A stretch of 64,000 bases of DNA from Amoebophrya sp. A120. Taxonomy: Eukaryota; Sar; Dinophyceae; Syndiniales; Amoebophryaceae. Both the position numbers and the translations under genes were made by a program. Positions 21,701-32,761 of the stretch are shown piece by piece. Position 1 is the stretch's first letter, and each line of letters opens with the position of its first letter. The stretch lies in the NCBI GenBank assembly GCA_905178155.1, contig CAJINV010000004.1, positions 7,756,771 through 7,820,770 of the forward strand. The letters run 5' to 3'. The notes under the pieces are model-generated. The model was not told the DNA's origin and did not search any database. It worked only from the letters and a program-made list of their open reading frames with translations.

Positions 21701-24700
21701 CCTGAGCTGCAACCGGAAGTCGTGGTAGCAGAAGCTACACTTCTTGAGGACCACGCCACGTCGGAAGTATTACTTACCAGGGAGAAGGAGAAGAAACGAA
21801 GAAAAAGCAACTTCACAACATTCTCTGTACAAGAAAGACCTGTACCACATCAACAAGAAGGTTTTGGATCTGAAGTTCTTGTTTCGCAGGAACCACCAGC
21901 AAAGACACGGGCGACGAAAGCAGTAGTACCGGACACGCAGCAGCGCCCCGACGGCCGCCTCACAGGCGAGGACAAGGATACTCGAGGCAGTGGTCCGGAA
22001 GAAGAAGGACAAGCTGCTTGTTCCCCACGACCTGCCACGGGGCCAGCACGTGTTCCGGAAAAATCTTCACAACATGATGCGCAAGAACCAGTTGTTGCAG
22101 CTTCCACGACCGCCGTTGCTGCCAGTCTAGAAGATGCCTTCGCTTCGTTTCTGGAAGATGTCGAGGAGGTGAAAAACGTAGGTGAAACTGATCCAAAAGA
22201 CGAGGGCCCAACAAGAAACCCCCCGGCCGCCTCCATGGACGCGGCGTTCGCAGATTTCCTGTCCGACCTGGTCGATGAGCCAGCGGGAGGTGGTACCACT
22301 GAAGATCCGGCGTCAAAAACATTACCCTTTGCCTCATCCGGAAGTGGTGCCGCTGTCGGCATAAACTGGGCGGCGTATTCCGCCGCGCACGGCGGTAGTG
22401 AGAAAAACGACCAGGAAGAGGACGAGTCGGGGGACGAAGGTCCTGTAACCGCGGGCGTAATCGAGCGGCCGCCCGAACTGGACGCGATGATCGAAAGAAT
22501 TAGGGAGGAAACCTGTATTTCTGGAGAAACTACGGAGGTTCTATCATCATCAAAACAGCGTGGTGTACGTGGGAAAGATGAAGCGGCTGACGACAGCGAA
22601 GGAGAAATACAGGATTTTCATCCGGACGAGGACAAACTCCGAGCAACCGGCGGCCTCAGCACTGCGCAGCGAGGTGCTCGTCTTCATGCGAATGATTCTT
22701 TCAAGGTGGAAGTGGCTCTTGAAAAAGTGGAAACACTGGAGGAGGAGGATCTCTCAAATGGCGAGCGAAATGATCATGACAGGCATAGTACACAACGACA
22801 AGGGCGTATTTCAAAAGGTGCTTCATCTGCACAACCCTCCTCATTCCCGCGCATGGAGCTCGTCTTCGCCGCGCCCCCGGACCCGCGACTGGAGCTGTTG
22901 CAGCAGCAGCGGGGGAAAAGCGAAAAAAATCCGCGCGTCACCATCGTGGACGACGAGGAGGTGGAACTGCTGGACCCTGTGACCGGCGCGACTGCGGGAG
23001 GGCTTTTTGGGACGGGTTATAGTGGGCAAAACGACCCTCTAGAGGACAACACACAGGAGGAGGTTATCATCAACTCAGACCCGATTTTCAACCTGTGCGC
23101 ACAGAGCACTTCCTCAAAGCTCAAGAAGTTCACTGCGCAGCAGCGCTGGGAGTTGCGCATTCACCCGGCTGGGGAAAGTGTGATGACAAACTACAGCGAC
23201 CGGCGGAAGAAAATGAAAAACCCCATCCTCAAACGTGATGTTGGTGGTGGTGAAAGTGCGACAAGTGCGGCGAAAAATAAAACCGCAGAAGAAGAACTCT
23301 CGTCAATTGAAGGTCCGATCGTGAAGCATTTCAACATCGCCCGGATCGGCAGTGTCGAGGCCCGGCGGCGCGCTTTGCTGGAGCTGCGGTACTGGCGGTC
23401 AAAGCTGTACCAGATGCATATGGGGGTGTCAGAATCGAAATTGACAAAGTTGAAAAATTTGTGATGTATAAAATCGATACCACTTGGAACCCAAATTTTC
23501 AAGCGGCGCATGACAAATTTTGGCGCCATCGAAATCTAGGTTGTCATGCTGTTTAGCGAAAGAAGGCGCCATCCTTTGTCATGCTACTTTAGCAGCTCCA
23601 TCCCAAATCCCAAACGGGCTTCCAATCGGCCTCACGTGCAATCCCTGCAAGACAGTCGCTTCGTGCCTTGCATTTTACGCATGACAGATTGCTTCAGCTC
23701 TGTCGGTTTCGATCCTGACACTCCCATAATGCACGCGGTCGGCATTCCGCTGACGAAGAACAACATCGCCCAGATTCTGGCCTCCCAAAGCGACCAGATT
23801 TCCTACCAGCGGGAGAAGCTGAAACTCTGCCGCCCGCTGAAGTTCCAGACCCTGCACCTACTCTACCAGACGGGGAACGGCCGTCAGGTCATTCCCTGGA
23901 GCCTGGCCGGCGGCACGCGGTTCGACCGGGCGGGGGACGGTGGCAAGGGCGGTTTCAGTGACTTTTTCGGGAGAGGAACTGCGGGAAACAAGAAGGGAAC
24001 AACTCCAAGTGTCAACAAAAAGGGAACCAATAAGGCCGCCGCCGCTGCGGCGCAACAGGGTGGGAAGCATCAGCCAGGGAGAAAAACGTTTCAGCAGGCG
24101 ATGCAGTATGAACTGCAAAAGTATCGTACTCGTATAAATGCATTACAAATTTTCTCAGCATGAGAAAGAAAATTTGTAATGCGGATTTATAATGCATGAT
24201 TGGAATACGAGTACGATACTTTTGCACAGGATATGCAGGCCGTAAACACGATGATGCAGGACGCCAACCGCACAGACCTCCGCGTCCCGCAGCACCCCTT
24301 TCAACTGCACTGGGCGGTCAAGAGCGGACACGAGGCGGTGGGGAGTTGGCGCAACCCAATCGGGTTCGTCGTGAACGCACCGGGCGCGAAGATGGTTGCG
24401 CGCTTGCGGGAGCGGCTGTTGTTGACGCAACACCACCAGGACAATCTGAACCAAAAACCCAATAGAATAACTGGTGCCGCACCGTCCGCGGCAACCTCCC
24501 TGCAGGTGACGAAGGAAAAGCTGCTCGCGAAGTACGAGCGCGTGGGCGTGTACTCTATCAAGTGCAAATATGTCTGGGTCTGGAAGGTTGGAGCTTGTGA
24601 TGCTAACTTTGGACTGAAAAAATATCTGCATTGCATGATCAGCAAGAGCAGGAGTCTAGTTTGTGCTAGCGGGAAGGGCATTTGTCATGCGGAATAGGCA

Positions 24701-25619
24701 TCAGGAAGCCCTCGAAAAATCTGTGATGCTAGGTCATGCATAACAGACATCCTGGGTCATGCAAAATATGCATGACAAACCCGGCAACATTCCAGACCCA
24801 GACATTTTTGCATTTGATAGACTCCGCTTCGTCGCAGTCCGAGTTCGGGAAAACGACGCTCGAGGGCCTCACGGTGCTGCCTATGCGTTGCAAATATGTC
24901 TGGGTCTGGAAACTTGTAATGCTGAGCTGTGAATACTGAATGGTCTGTAATGCATAGCCAAGCATGAAAAATATTTACGGGGCTTGTTAGTGTTGCGTTT
25001 TCCGCATGACAAACATCGTTTTTGCATGACAAGCAAAAGGGTCTCTTCTTGGACACGCATCACAGACTTTTCAGTCATGCCAGACAAGCATGACAAACCT
25101 TGCACATATTTGCATTTGATACTGCCCGCGAACTCGCAACTGCTGCTGCTCGCGTTCCTGCGGCCCCGGCAGTGCGGTCCGGAGAAGGTGGAGGTGCTGG
25201 TGGACTTGGACCGGAAACGGCTTCTGTACCTGAAACTTCTCGGGCACTCGCACTACATGAACTTTCACCTGTCGAAACTCAACCGCATCAACGCGTTGCG
25301 CGCCGCGCTCAGCCGCGTCTTTTTCCAGAAGAAAATCGCCGACCAGAGCGACGTGTTGCGGACCATCGGGATCCTTTTTGAAAACGAGGAGGAGGAGGAA
25401 ACGGGGCAGCGGACCGGCGGTCAGGCGGAGGTAAAGCAGGAGAGCAGAAACACTGGCAGCCACGTGACCAATTTCGGGCAGGTGTGGCTACCCTTGGAAG
25501 AGCAGCACGTCCGGTGCGCATCGGACCTGCAGTCGTTTCAGACCACGAGCAGAACGGGGGGTACAGGAACCAGTGGCAGTAGGAAAACGACGGTACTGGT
25601 ACGGTGTGCGCTATATTAG
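15800..25619 (+). CDS. DExH-box RNA helicase, TDRD9/Spindle-E-like, 2402 aa
   Basis: ATP-dependent RNA helicase of the DEAH/RHA group. Thirteen exons (15800-17175, 17325-17374, 17601-17641, 17798-18446, 18602-18801, 19091-19149, 19308-19468, 19727-19867, 20127-23418, 23734-24106, 24239-24555, 24825-24881, 25127-25619) total exactly 2403 codons after removing 12 IEs. Seen: a Gln-rich N-terminus; motif I GETGCGKSS (about 16677-16703); Ia TQPRRLA; II DEIH (17075-17086); III SAT, split by an IE; V LASTIAESS, split by an IE; VI QRSGRCGR; and a helicase-associated region with LPLDLRQVRLIFFGACFG and ALAANDPF. Then comes an insert of about 750 residues (21060-23300) that is acidic and includes an Arg/Ser-rich block (about 21535-21630), followed by a C-terminal OB-fold-like region ending at 25619. 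The helicase call is firm. The TDRD9/Spindle-E/YTHDC2 subgroup is suggested by the post-core pattern only; no tudor domain is recognised. Confidence 0.88.
17176..17319. mobile_element. IE family B inside helicase motif III
   Basis: TSD ATGTC at 17171-17175 and 17320-17324. Removal joins LILMS to ATMQGNLF, rebuilding the SAT motif. The right end reads GGACA rather than GGATA. Confidence 0.94.
17375..17595. mobile_element. IE family E (single copy here)
   Basis: A distinct TIR, CAACTCCCCCTCCCCCTCAT, with complement at 17563-17585. TSD GGGCA at 17370-17374 and 17596-17600. Removal gives FDTGGSVGGFANT in frame. Internal TTGTCATGC at about 17507. Confidence 0.9.
17642..17792. mobile_element. IE family B
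   Basis: TSD TCTTC at 17637-17641 and 17793-17797. Removal joins LPPPIF to VGAKRFNVDIL. Only 41 bp of exon lies between this and the family E element. Confidence 0.94.
18447..18596. mobile_element. IE family B inside helicase motif V
   Basis: TSD CACCA at 18442-18446 against CAGCA at 18597-18601. Removal gives YLASTIAESSLTLP, matching the length of the usual ATNIAETS motif. Confidence 0.93.
18802..19085. mobile_element. IE family C
   Basis: Flanks GGCTG (18797-18801) and GGTTC (19086-19090), a drifted TSD. Removal gives YPRRLYQHIMAPF in frame. Confidence 0.9.
19150..19302. mobile_element. IE family B
   Basis: TSD GAGCG at 19145-19149 and 19303-19307. Removal gives NAPLERLYLQVKQ. Confidence 0.94.
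19469..19721. mobile_element. IE family A, forward-type interior
   Basis: TSD CCTCA at 19464-19468 and 19722-19726. Removal gives ADVGALTGTSDFAD. The interior nearly matches the IE at 6591 and is the reverse complement of much of the IE at 24882. Confidence 0.95.
19868..20121. mobile_element. IE family A
   Basis: TSD CGCGC at 19863-19867 and 20122-20126. Removal gives VVMACALAANDPF, a conserved helicase segment. Confidence 0.95.
23419..23728. mobile_element. IE family H (single copy here)
   Basis: A distinct TIR, TATGGGGGTGTCAGAATCG, against CGATCCTGACACTCCCATA. TSD ATGCA at 23414-23418 and 23729-23733. Removal joins SKLYQM to HAVGIPLTK. Internal GCATGACAA and TTGTCATGC. Confidence 0.92.
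24107..24233. mobile_element. IE family B, short
   Basis: TSD TGCAG at 24102-24106 and 24234-24238. Removal gives FQQAMQAVNTMM. At 127 bp it is the shortest IE in the window. Confidence 0.94.
24556..24819. mobile_element. IE family A
   Basis: TSD TACTC at 24551-24555 against GACTC at 24820-24824. Removal gives RVGVYSASSQSEF. Confidence 0.93.
24882..25121. mobile_element. IE family A, reversed interior
   Basis: TSD CTGCC at 24877-24881 and 25122-25126. Removal gives TVLPANSQLLLLAF. The interior is in the opposite orientation to the IE at 19469 in the same gene. Confidence 0.94.
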
Positions 25620-25702
25620 CGCTCTCTTTGGGTGTTTGTACGTGAAGTAGATATTTTTACGAGCAACTTCTTTTCCTTTTCGAACAAACTTGCCGTAACA
25701 AA

Positions 25703-27224
25703 ATGTATCTACTTCTGAAGGAGCATACATGTCTAAGTACCGAGGCAAAAAAATTCGAACAGGGATCCTCCTCCTCCAGAAAACCTGGCATGCCCACAAG
25801 TTCGGCAAGCAGCTCCAGTAGCGGACAGCAATTTTTCAGTTTTTCTTCTTCGCAATTTGTCGCCTGGGATGACAAAAAGGACGATACTGCCGATAACAAC
25901 GACGACCAAAGGGAAAACGAACACGATCAAGAACCCTCGGAGGAAGAGGAAATTCGAAACGGAATTATACTTGCAGGGGAGAATCATGAAGGAGGCAATG
26001 AGGCTCGAAACAAGCAGCGGGGACAACTAGAATACGACTGCGGCTCTGCGCATGATCCCAATTTGGTAGGAGACGACCATGCGACCGCGGACTCGGAGTA
26101 CCACGTGCTGCTCCCTCCGCTGCTTCTCCTGCAGCAGATCGAGACCCTGGAAAGAGCAAGACGAGAGGCGAAAAGCCTCGCGGAAGGTGCCGTGGAGCAA
26201 GTCCGGAGTATGCATTGCAAATATGTCATCTGGGTCTGGAAATTTGTGATGCTAAAACGTGCATGATGAAAACACTTCCTTATGCGGGAAAGCATGACAA
26301 GTTTGCAGAACGCTTTCTCATACGCGCCCCGCATGAGAAACTGCGTTTTTGTACGACGGGAGGGGCTGCGACTTTTGTTGGTCATGCAACACAGGTTTCG
26401 CAGGAATGCAAAACCAGCATTACAGGTTCCAACTTTCCAGACTCAGACACTTTTGCATTTGATACGGAGACTGGAGAAGCAATTGGGACCACGAGATCAA
26501 CAACATGCGGGCTCCTTTCCGACGTTTTTTGCCCGTCTCAGCGACCAGCACGACCTGCTCGGACGCTTGTCGGCCAACCTGCATTTGCGCGTGCAATACG
26601 GATTGCAAATATGTCTGGGTCTGGAAGAGCCAAACTTGTGATGCTGCATTTGGATGCTAAAAAAAGCTGTATTGCATGAGCAGCAAGAGGAGTCAAATTT
26701 GGCTACGCGGAGAGGGCATTTGTCATGCAGGATGCGCATCGATAGGCGCTCAAAAAATCTGTGATGCTATGGCATACATCGGAGACATCATGGATCATGG
26801 AAAATGTGCATGACAAACTTCTCCTCTTCCAGACCCAGACACTTTTGCATTCCATATGCAACAGAACCGGCCGGACGACCACTCCCTGCAGCAGGACGTC
26901 GCCGACTTTCCCCGGCGGGCCCGGGAGCTGACCGGCAGCGCGGAAAAGTACTTTGCGGAGGCGGACGCCGTGCGGGCGCAGGCCGCGCAGCTGGCGGAGC
27001 CCTTCGTGACCCCGACCGCGGAGCAACTCAGCAACTTGTCCTCCACCGTCGGAGCCACCAACTACAAGCAAGTGGCGAAAAAGCTGAAGGTGTCGCTGCG
27101 GGAAATCGCGCGACAGCTGCGCCAGCACGGCGAGCGGAAGCTGGAGCAGATGCGCGCGTGGGTGCAGGGGGCGGAAGCGCTGGGGCAGCAGTACTGGGCG
27201 GTCATGATGGGGGTGCAACAGTGA
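25703..27224 (+). CDS. Coiled-coil protein, 331 aa, unknown
   Basis: Three exons (25703-26208, 26470-26596, 26862-27224) total 332 codons after removing two IEs. The first part is Ser/Asp/Glu-rich low complexity. From about residue 135 the protein is helical with heptad-like spacing: LLLLQQIETLERARREAKSL, then RRLEKQLG, then RELTGSAEKYFAEADAVRA, then VAKKLKVSLREIARQLRQ. Both IE junctions fall inside the helical part and read through cleanly. The arrangement loosely recalls the C-terminal coiled coil of the nucleoporin Nup88/Nup82, but I see no diagnostic motif and do not assign it. The gene follows the helicase stop by only 83 bp. The start is the first ATG of the frame. Confidence 0.72.
26209..26464. 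mobile_element. IE family A
   Basis: TSD CGGAG at 26204-26208 and 26465-26469. Removal gives AVEQVRRLEKQLG. Confidence 0.94.
26597..26856. mobile_element. IE family A
   Basis: Starts TACGGATTGC, a variant of TAT. TSD TGCAA at 26592-26596 and 26857-26861. Removal gives NLHLRVQQNRPDD. Confidence 0.93.
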
Positions 27225-27810
27225 GATGATTTGCTCGAGGAACAACGGAAGCCAGATTTAATTCTGAAGAGAGAGCTGGTGTGATGCAAAGGCAAAGCGT
27301 TCTACTGCAAGTACCTACATGAGTAGCAAACAAGCCGAGCTTGTTCTCCTTATGGGTACGCTTGAAATTGTTGCCTAACGCGTGCTCTGATCAATGTTTG
27401 AAGCAAGCGGCATTGTGTTTGGTGAGAGTGACTGAAGCCAAGGCACTTACTTTGGCTTTGTGTTTGTCGATGAGATGAGAGTTGTCGCCGTCTGGTAGAC
27501 TTGTATGCATTGTTCGCACAGGAGTGATGTGGATATGTGTGTTCCGTTCAGTCGCTGCGGCTCTGATTCATGTGGATCGTTCTCGTCTGCTCGTCATGCA
27601 ACCTGAAACGAAGTCGGGGAGAGTTGCGGAGAACAGGCAACTGACGCGGTGCCAATTGCTAGAAAGCCTCCAAAGAGTGTGGTTGTGGAGAGTCATGAGC
27701 GAACAAGCGGTGCAACACCAGTCTTCCTCTTTCCATGCCTACAAGGTCAAACTAATAATTTGCCCGGTGTGCAGTGCAGTTTTGCTATGCAGGGAGTTCT
27801 GCTTAGGGGA
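27225..27810. other. Spacer, no gene assigned
   Basis: Mixed composition. A frame runs from here through the 84-bp repeats (27482-28072), but its content looks arbitrary and I do not call it a gene. No IE is seen. Confidence 0.5.
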
Positions 27811-28062
27811 CTTCAGGTGGCCCGATTTTGGGCCCGCCGCGGCCGGCCGCAAACCGGGGCTGCCCTCGCGGGCCGTGGCGTCGTGTTTCGGGGACTTCAG
27901 GTGGCCAGATTTTGGGCGCCCCGCGGGGGGCCGCAAACCGGGGCTGCCCTCGCGGGTCGTGGCGTCGTGTTTCGGGGACTTCAGGTGGCCAGATTTTGGG
28001 CGCCCCGCGGGGGGCCGCAAACCGGGGTTGCCCTCGGGGACCGTGGCTCCGCGGCGAGGGAA
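27811..28062. repeat. Three 84-bp tandem repeats, GC-rich
   Basis: Units at 27811-27894, 27895-27978 and 27979-28062, each starting CTTCAGGTGGCC and containing CGCAAACCGGGG. Units 1 and 2 differ at a few sites; unit 3 drifts at its end. Because 84 is a multiple of three, a 28-residue repeat with DFRWPDFG and GRKPGLPS would be read in one frame. Confidence 0.93.
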
Positions 28063-28603
28063 CTTGAGTTGAGAGAACGCGAGAGTTGTTGCTAGAATTT
28101 GTGAGAGACTATGATGGACTCTGTATTGTTTTAGGGTCGTATAGCCATCGGTTGCACTTTTCGTCACCGCAGTTCGGCCACCTACTGCCGATGTCGAACG
28201 ATTTCTGTATGCAAATGCTTGCAACTTCAATTTTTCCTTCGCGTTGAATTTTCGTGTACTTCTGAACCCCTCTTACTGCGGAAATCGAATGAAAAGCCTA
28301 AGTGCTACATGAGATCATGACAATAGAAATCCAACAACTCAGCTTCCATCTCTAGAAAAATAAAATGAATTCCAATTTGAACTCATATATCATAGTTCAC
28401 ATAAAATGACGAGTGGTGCATCAGCACCAAGTGCTGACCACGTCGTCACCTAGTTTTTCTTGCCCCGGCCCTGTACACCAGAAATAAGCCCGGCCTTGTA
28501 CTACACCACCGGTGGCGAAGGATCCGATAACGCAGTTCCAAGAACGCAAACTATTTTTTCCGCGCCATCTTCTTCGCTGTGCAGCCCGTGTTGTCTTCTC
28601 ACC
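28063..28603. other. Spacer and probable 5' leader of the next gene
   Basis: AT-rich until about 28440. From 28460 the frame of the next gene is already open (48 codons before the chosen ATG), so part of this may be leader or an upstream start. Confidence 0.5.
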
Positions 28604-31600
28604 ATGGGCATTTTATTCCATCCAACGGCGGGAGGCGACGATCCGTCGAGCGTGCTGACTCTATTGACTTCGTTTCTCGCGAGAAAAGGAAGTTCGCTCG
28701 GGGTAGATGCGGCACCGGGAAATAATTCTTCGCTTGACGACTGGAGTCAGGTAGATTTTGTGATCATAATGTGTTCGTTGCAAAGACGAAGGCCCACTGC
28801 TGGATGCTTTTTGATTCCCGGCGAAGATGCAACGTCGTGGCCTGAAAACGCAAAATTATCGAGCAGCTTCAATTGTGACTACATACAGGTTGACGCTGTA
28901 GTCGCGCGGCAAAAATCCCGGCGCATGCAGACGCTGCGTAGTCCGGAGCATTTTTACGACCTGGACCAGAAGCTGTACGGGACGAAGCTGCCACCCAATA
29001 CAGCGCATCTCCCCAAACTCGGGGGGGGGGGGTACGGCAACGGACCACTCGGCGACGCGATGCCGACAATACGCAGAGGCGCGCAAGGTTCATTTTTTTT
29101 TGCTTGAAGTTTGGCTGCCATGGCAAGGCTGTGACTGTGTTGCATGAGCGACGACGTGTGCTGCTAAATGATTTACGCGCTGCGTTTAGCAAAGAAACGC
29201 AAGCACAACACACACGCAGGCGGAAAGGAAGGTCCAAGTGGGTTCAGCTCGCCGCAGCACGTTCCCAGGATGGAAGCCGACGTCCAAACGCGTGTCAAAG
29301 CGAGCGGCTCTGCTCTGGAAAGTACTTCTTTGCAGGATATGTGTTGCATAAGTACTGAATTTGCTTTCCCAACATATTGAGCTTCGCGTGAAGAAATGCA
29401 TTACAGATTTCACCGTATGTGCTTTATTTGATTGAAACAGGAGCGCACAACGTCCCTGCCGGCAACGCCGGCGATAACGCCCTGCCTCTAAGCGACAAGC
29501 ACCCGATTGCAGGCAACCGCCAACGTGCATCCGGGAATGGTCTCGGCCGCATACCAGGTAATTGATAAAGTATTTTGATCAGCCCGTTCGTAGCTTTGGA
29601 ATTCAAATTTTCAGGCCCACTTCTTTCGTTTGCTAATCTGCGAGTTTGAATTACTTGTAGTCACAGCTAAAAGTTGTTCGACGAAAATCCCACTCACAGG
29701 TACGCCGGTTATCGCGCATGAGCATGGTATTGTGGCCTCGCAGCGGAAGACGGGGGTGTCCATACATTCACGAGAGCCTTCACTTCGCAGTATCGAGAAC
29801 TTTCACGACATGAATGACCCGAACCGGTACGGGGAAAAACGGTCTTTGGCAGTTATGGGTGATGCAGTGCGGGTCGGTGGAGACGTGTCCGTGGCCGACG
29901 TTGGGTTGTGGCGGGCTGGGAGAAGGAGCATCCGCAGTATGATTTGGTTGTCCTCGCTTGAAGTCAATTCACTCTCAACGCATGACAGTTGGTATTCGCT
30001 TTCGCTTTCGCATCATTGCCTGTTTATAACATAATTTTGGCTTTCCAAATTCCAATCCAACACAGCTGGCGGACAAGTGGAGCAAAGCGTCTTCAAGATC
30101 CCTCAGCTGGACGATCTCTCGGTCGCTTCGAGAACCTCCGTGAAGCCAAGTCCCTCCGTGTTTAGAAGTTCGAGAAGTTCTGCTTTCATCAACGAGGAGG
30201 TGCAGTCGCAGCGGCCCATCACGGGGAACTCCAGTAGCTCTAGTAGTACGGGGCCAATCAACTACTACAACAACCGAAAAGTCGTTTCCAATAGTGTCGG
30301 ACTCACATCAGTTCCGCCTCGGTCTGCGCAGGATTTCTTAAGTCCTTCGAGCACGACGGCAGCCTCTTCCGGCAAGAGCAAGTTGCTAATGGAACACGTT
30401 GGACAAGGACATGGCTCTGGTGGTGGCCGCGTTTTAACTGATCCCGGAAAAGAGGACCAGTCCGGCTCCGCAATAACCGTGGGCGCGAACAAAAGGCTGC
30501 CGAGACCTTTTCTCCGTGGTCAAGACGCTTCTTCTGCTGGAACAGGTCCCCACGTCGGGGGGGTTGACAACAAGTTGTTAGGCAGTCGTAACGACACAGG
30601 CGAGCAGAGCCACGTCGGTTCAACCCCGACTTTCGCCAAAGCTCCAAGTCAAAGTTCACCTGCAGTGAGAAGGCAGTTCGTCTCATCTTTGTCTGGCGAC
30701 ATTCGATTGGCCGAGTCCGGGCAGAGCAGGAAGAGCAAACTTGTCGGCGTCGGAGAGATGAGCTCCGGGGCGACGACTGCAACGAAACACGTGGCGCAAC
30801 CAGTCGCGCACAAACCAGTCGCGAATTCGCACGGGACCAGCCTCTTGACGCCGTCGCTGCATCGTAAAACCTCCAGTTCTTTTCCCGGCACCGATGAAAA
30901 CCAGGCCGATGTCGACGAGCATGTAGTACAAACTGCAGTGCCAGAAGACGAGGCCATCTTGAATGCAATTGATGCAGACCAAAACGCCGATGACGATCAA
31001 GTTCAGAAGGCCTTGGACGACGCTGACGCAGCTTGGTCAAAGAACATCTTGGACTGGAGTGCCGATGATCTCGAAGACCTTCCGGCGGAAGATCCGCGCT
31101 GTGGAGTGTTTTATAATACTTCCCACGGGGATAGCGACATTGCAGAGGCGGACGCATTTGACGTGCCCGGAAACGTGGACCTTGTTTTCGGAACTCCGCC
31201 TGGCAATTATTTTGAGTGGTTTGCAGACGTCGCGCCAACGTTGAAGTTGAAAAAACTAGCAGTTGATGCGGTAACACGGTTGGACGACTTTATTGCAGCA
31301 CCGAATCTCGGAACGGCGAGTCGCAACCGGGTCGGCCCTCCGGGTTCCGCCGCTAAATCGCTGGCCTCAACCTCGGGCGCAAGGGTAATCGCGGCAGCAA
31401 TGAATAAAGTTTTCGACCCGGAAATGAAGAAGGGAATAATCTTCGGAAGCCGAGAAGGGACGGAGATGTACACACTTCACCTTCCTCGACATCGTCGTCT
31501 TCATCTTTTGAACTACATCAGGAAGAACTTGCGCAATTGGAGTTTATTTCATGTCGCTTCTCGAAGGCAACTAAACCAGAAGCTCGTTGTCAAAGACGAC

Positions 31601-32761
31601 GAGGTCCACGAATGTTTCTACATGTGGAAGAAGCGGCGAAAGCAGAAAGCACAAAACCCAGCCGCGTCAGAGTCGGATTCTCAAGAACCACGCGCGGGAG
31701 GCGAGACCACACCGGCAGAAGCTGACACGGAAAACCAAGGCCCGGCAGAAGCTGTTCTCGACGACGTAGTTCCTGTGCGAGTCGCTTGTGGACCGAAAGG
31801 TGAGCTGCCGTCGCACAAGGATGAGGTGGGCAATTCAGTCGCCGCAGTCCATCTTCATGATTTTGATCTCCAGTCTCTCACCAAGTGGATTTCTACTTTT
31901 CCGGGCCTACGGTGCAAAAATAGAACTCTGATAAGCAACCACTGTCGCCACCTCAATATAGAAGACGCCTACACACCAACACCGGATGCGGCACGGAGGA
32001 TAGAGAAAGCGACTTTGCAGCGGCAGAGATCGTTTCAGGCGGACGATACAACGACAAGCGACCCACGACTTACCGCGGCAGCGCCACAGGGGGCACCAAA
32101 TGCCGGCCCGACAGCTGAAAGCAGGCAACTTGCTGCAGACCTTGCGGGAGTATTCGGAAGTTCGGTAGTGGCGAGTGAAGGTTTGTGTCGTTCGGCAGGA
32201 CACTATTTCGAAATGCTTCGTGCAGATCTCGCAAACCCACACATTCGCGGAAAGATGGACTTTTTCGACCATGAAGAGCGCCATCTGGACGCTGTCAAGG
32301 CCTTGGCAGCAGCCCGAAGCACCAAGGCCGAAGCGGTGGAAGCGATAAAAGATGTCTCCGAGGAAATGAAAGCAAAGTGTGAAGCAGAACAGCTGCAAGA
32401 AAAAGAGGAACTACAAGCACGACTTCAACCTGTAATGGCCGGCCGAAGGGGCAGAGGAGGTGCACATTTGAACGCCCGGCGGAGGGAGCTGCAAGAGCTT
32501 GAGGAGAAGTTTGCAAACCTTAAAAGGAAGATCAGCGATGACGCCACTGAGGACGAGAAATTCCTCTCCATGATTGCTCCTGCTGGTGACGAGGATGCAT
32601 ATTCGGCAGCAAGTGATCCGCTTAGCGGTCCAGCGTCTGGATCGGACCGAAGACAAACCGACAGTGACCATTTCCAACCCATTACCGGAGACTCGTCTCT
32701 GGATATAGATGACAACGGAAGCGAGATTGGTGCTGTCGCTGAGGATGACCCAAACAACTAA
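28604..32761 (+). CDS. Unknown 1177-aa protein with only canonical introns
   Basis: Four exons (28604-29087, 29441-29557, 29700-29936, 30066-32761) joined by GT-AG introns total exactly 1178 codons. I do not recognise the product. The start MGILFHPTAGGDDPSSVL leads into a possibly folded N-terminal region (to about residue 160), followed by long Ser/Gly-rich and acidic stretches, a more ordered part around FGTPPGNYFEWFADVAPTLK (31180-31250), LHLPRHRRLHLLNYIRKNLR (31475-31535), and a charged helical segment AKCEAEQLQEKEELQARL (32370-32425). The C-terminus is acidic. A structural or regulatory nuclear protein is possible, but nothing proves it. In contrast to its neighbours, the gene has no IE in 3.5 kb of coding sequence. 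An in-frame start exists upstream at 28460. Confidence 0.75.
29088..29440 (+). other. GT-AG intron 1 of the 1177-aa gene
   Basis: Donor CAAG|GTTCAT, acceptor AACAG|GAGCGC, phase 1, joining RRGAQG to AHNVPAGN. Contains GCATTACAG, one base from the IE 9-mer. Confidence 0.8.
29558..29699 (+). other. GT-AG intron 2 of the 1177-aa gene
   Basis: Donor ACCAG|GTAATT, acceptor CACAG|GTACGC, phase 1, joining GLGRIPG to TPVIAHEH. Confidence 0.8.
29937..30065 (+). other. GT-AG intron 3 of the 1177-aa gene
   Basis: Donor CCGCA|GTATGA, acceptor ACACAG|CTGGCG, phase 1, joining RRSIRT to GGQVEQSVF. Contains GCATGACAG, one base from the IE 9-mer. Confidence 0.78.

Noticed and set aside
25703..27224. Nup88/Nup82 nucleoporin assignment
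   Set aside because: Only a loose similarity of coiled-coil layout; no diagnostic residues and no beta-propeller.
27482..28072. 196-codon ORF running through the 84-bp repeats
   Set aside because: Alternative frames through the repeat are equally open and the upstream part looks non-coding; no start context or homology supports a gene.
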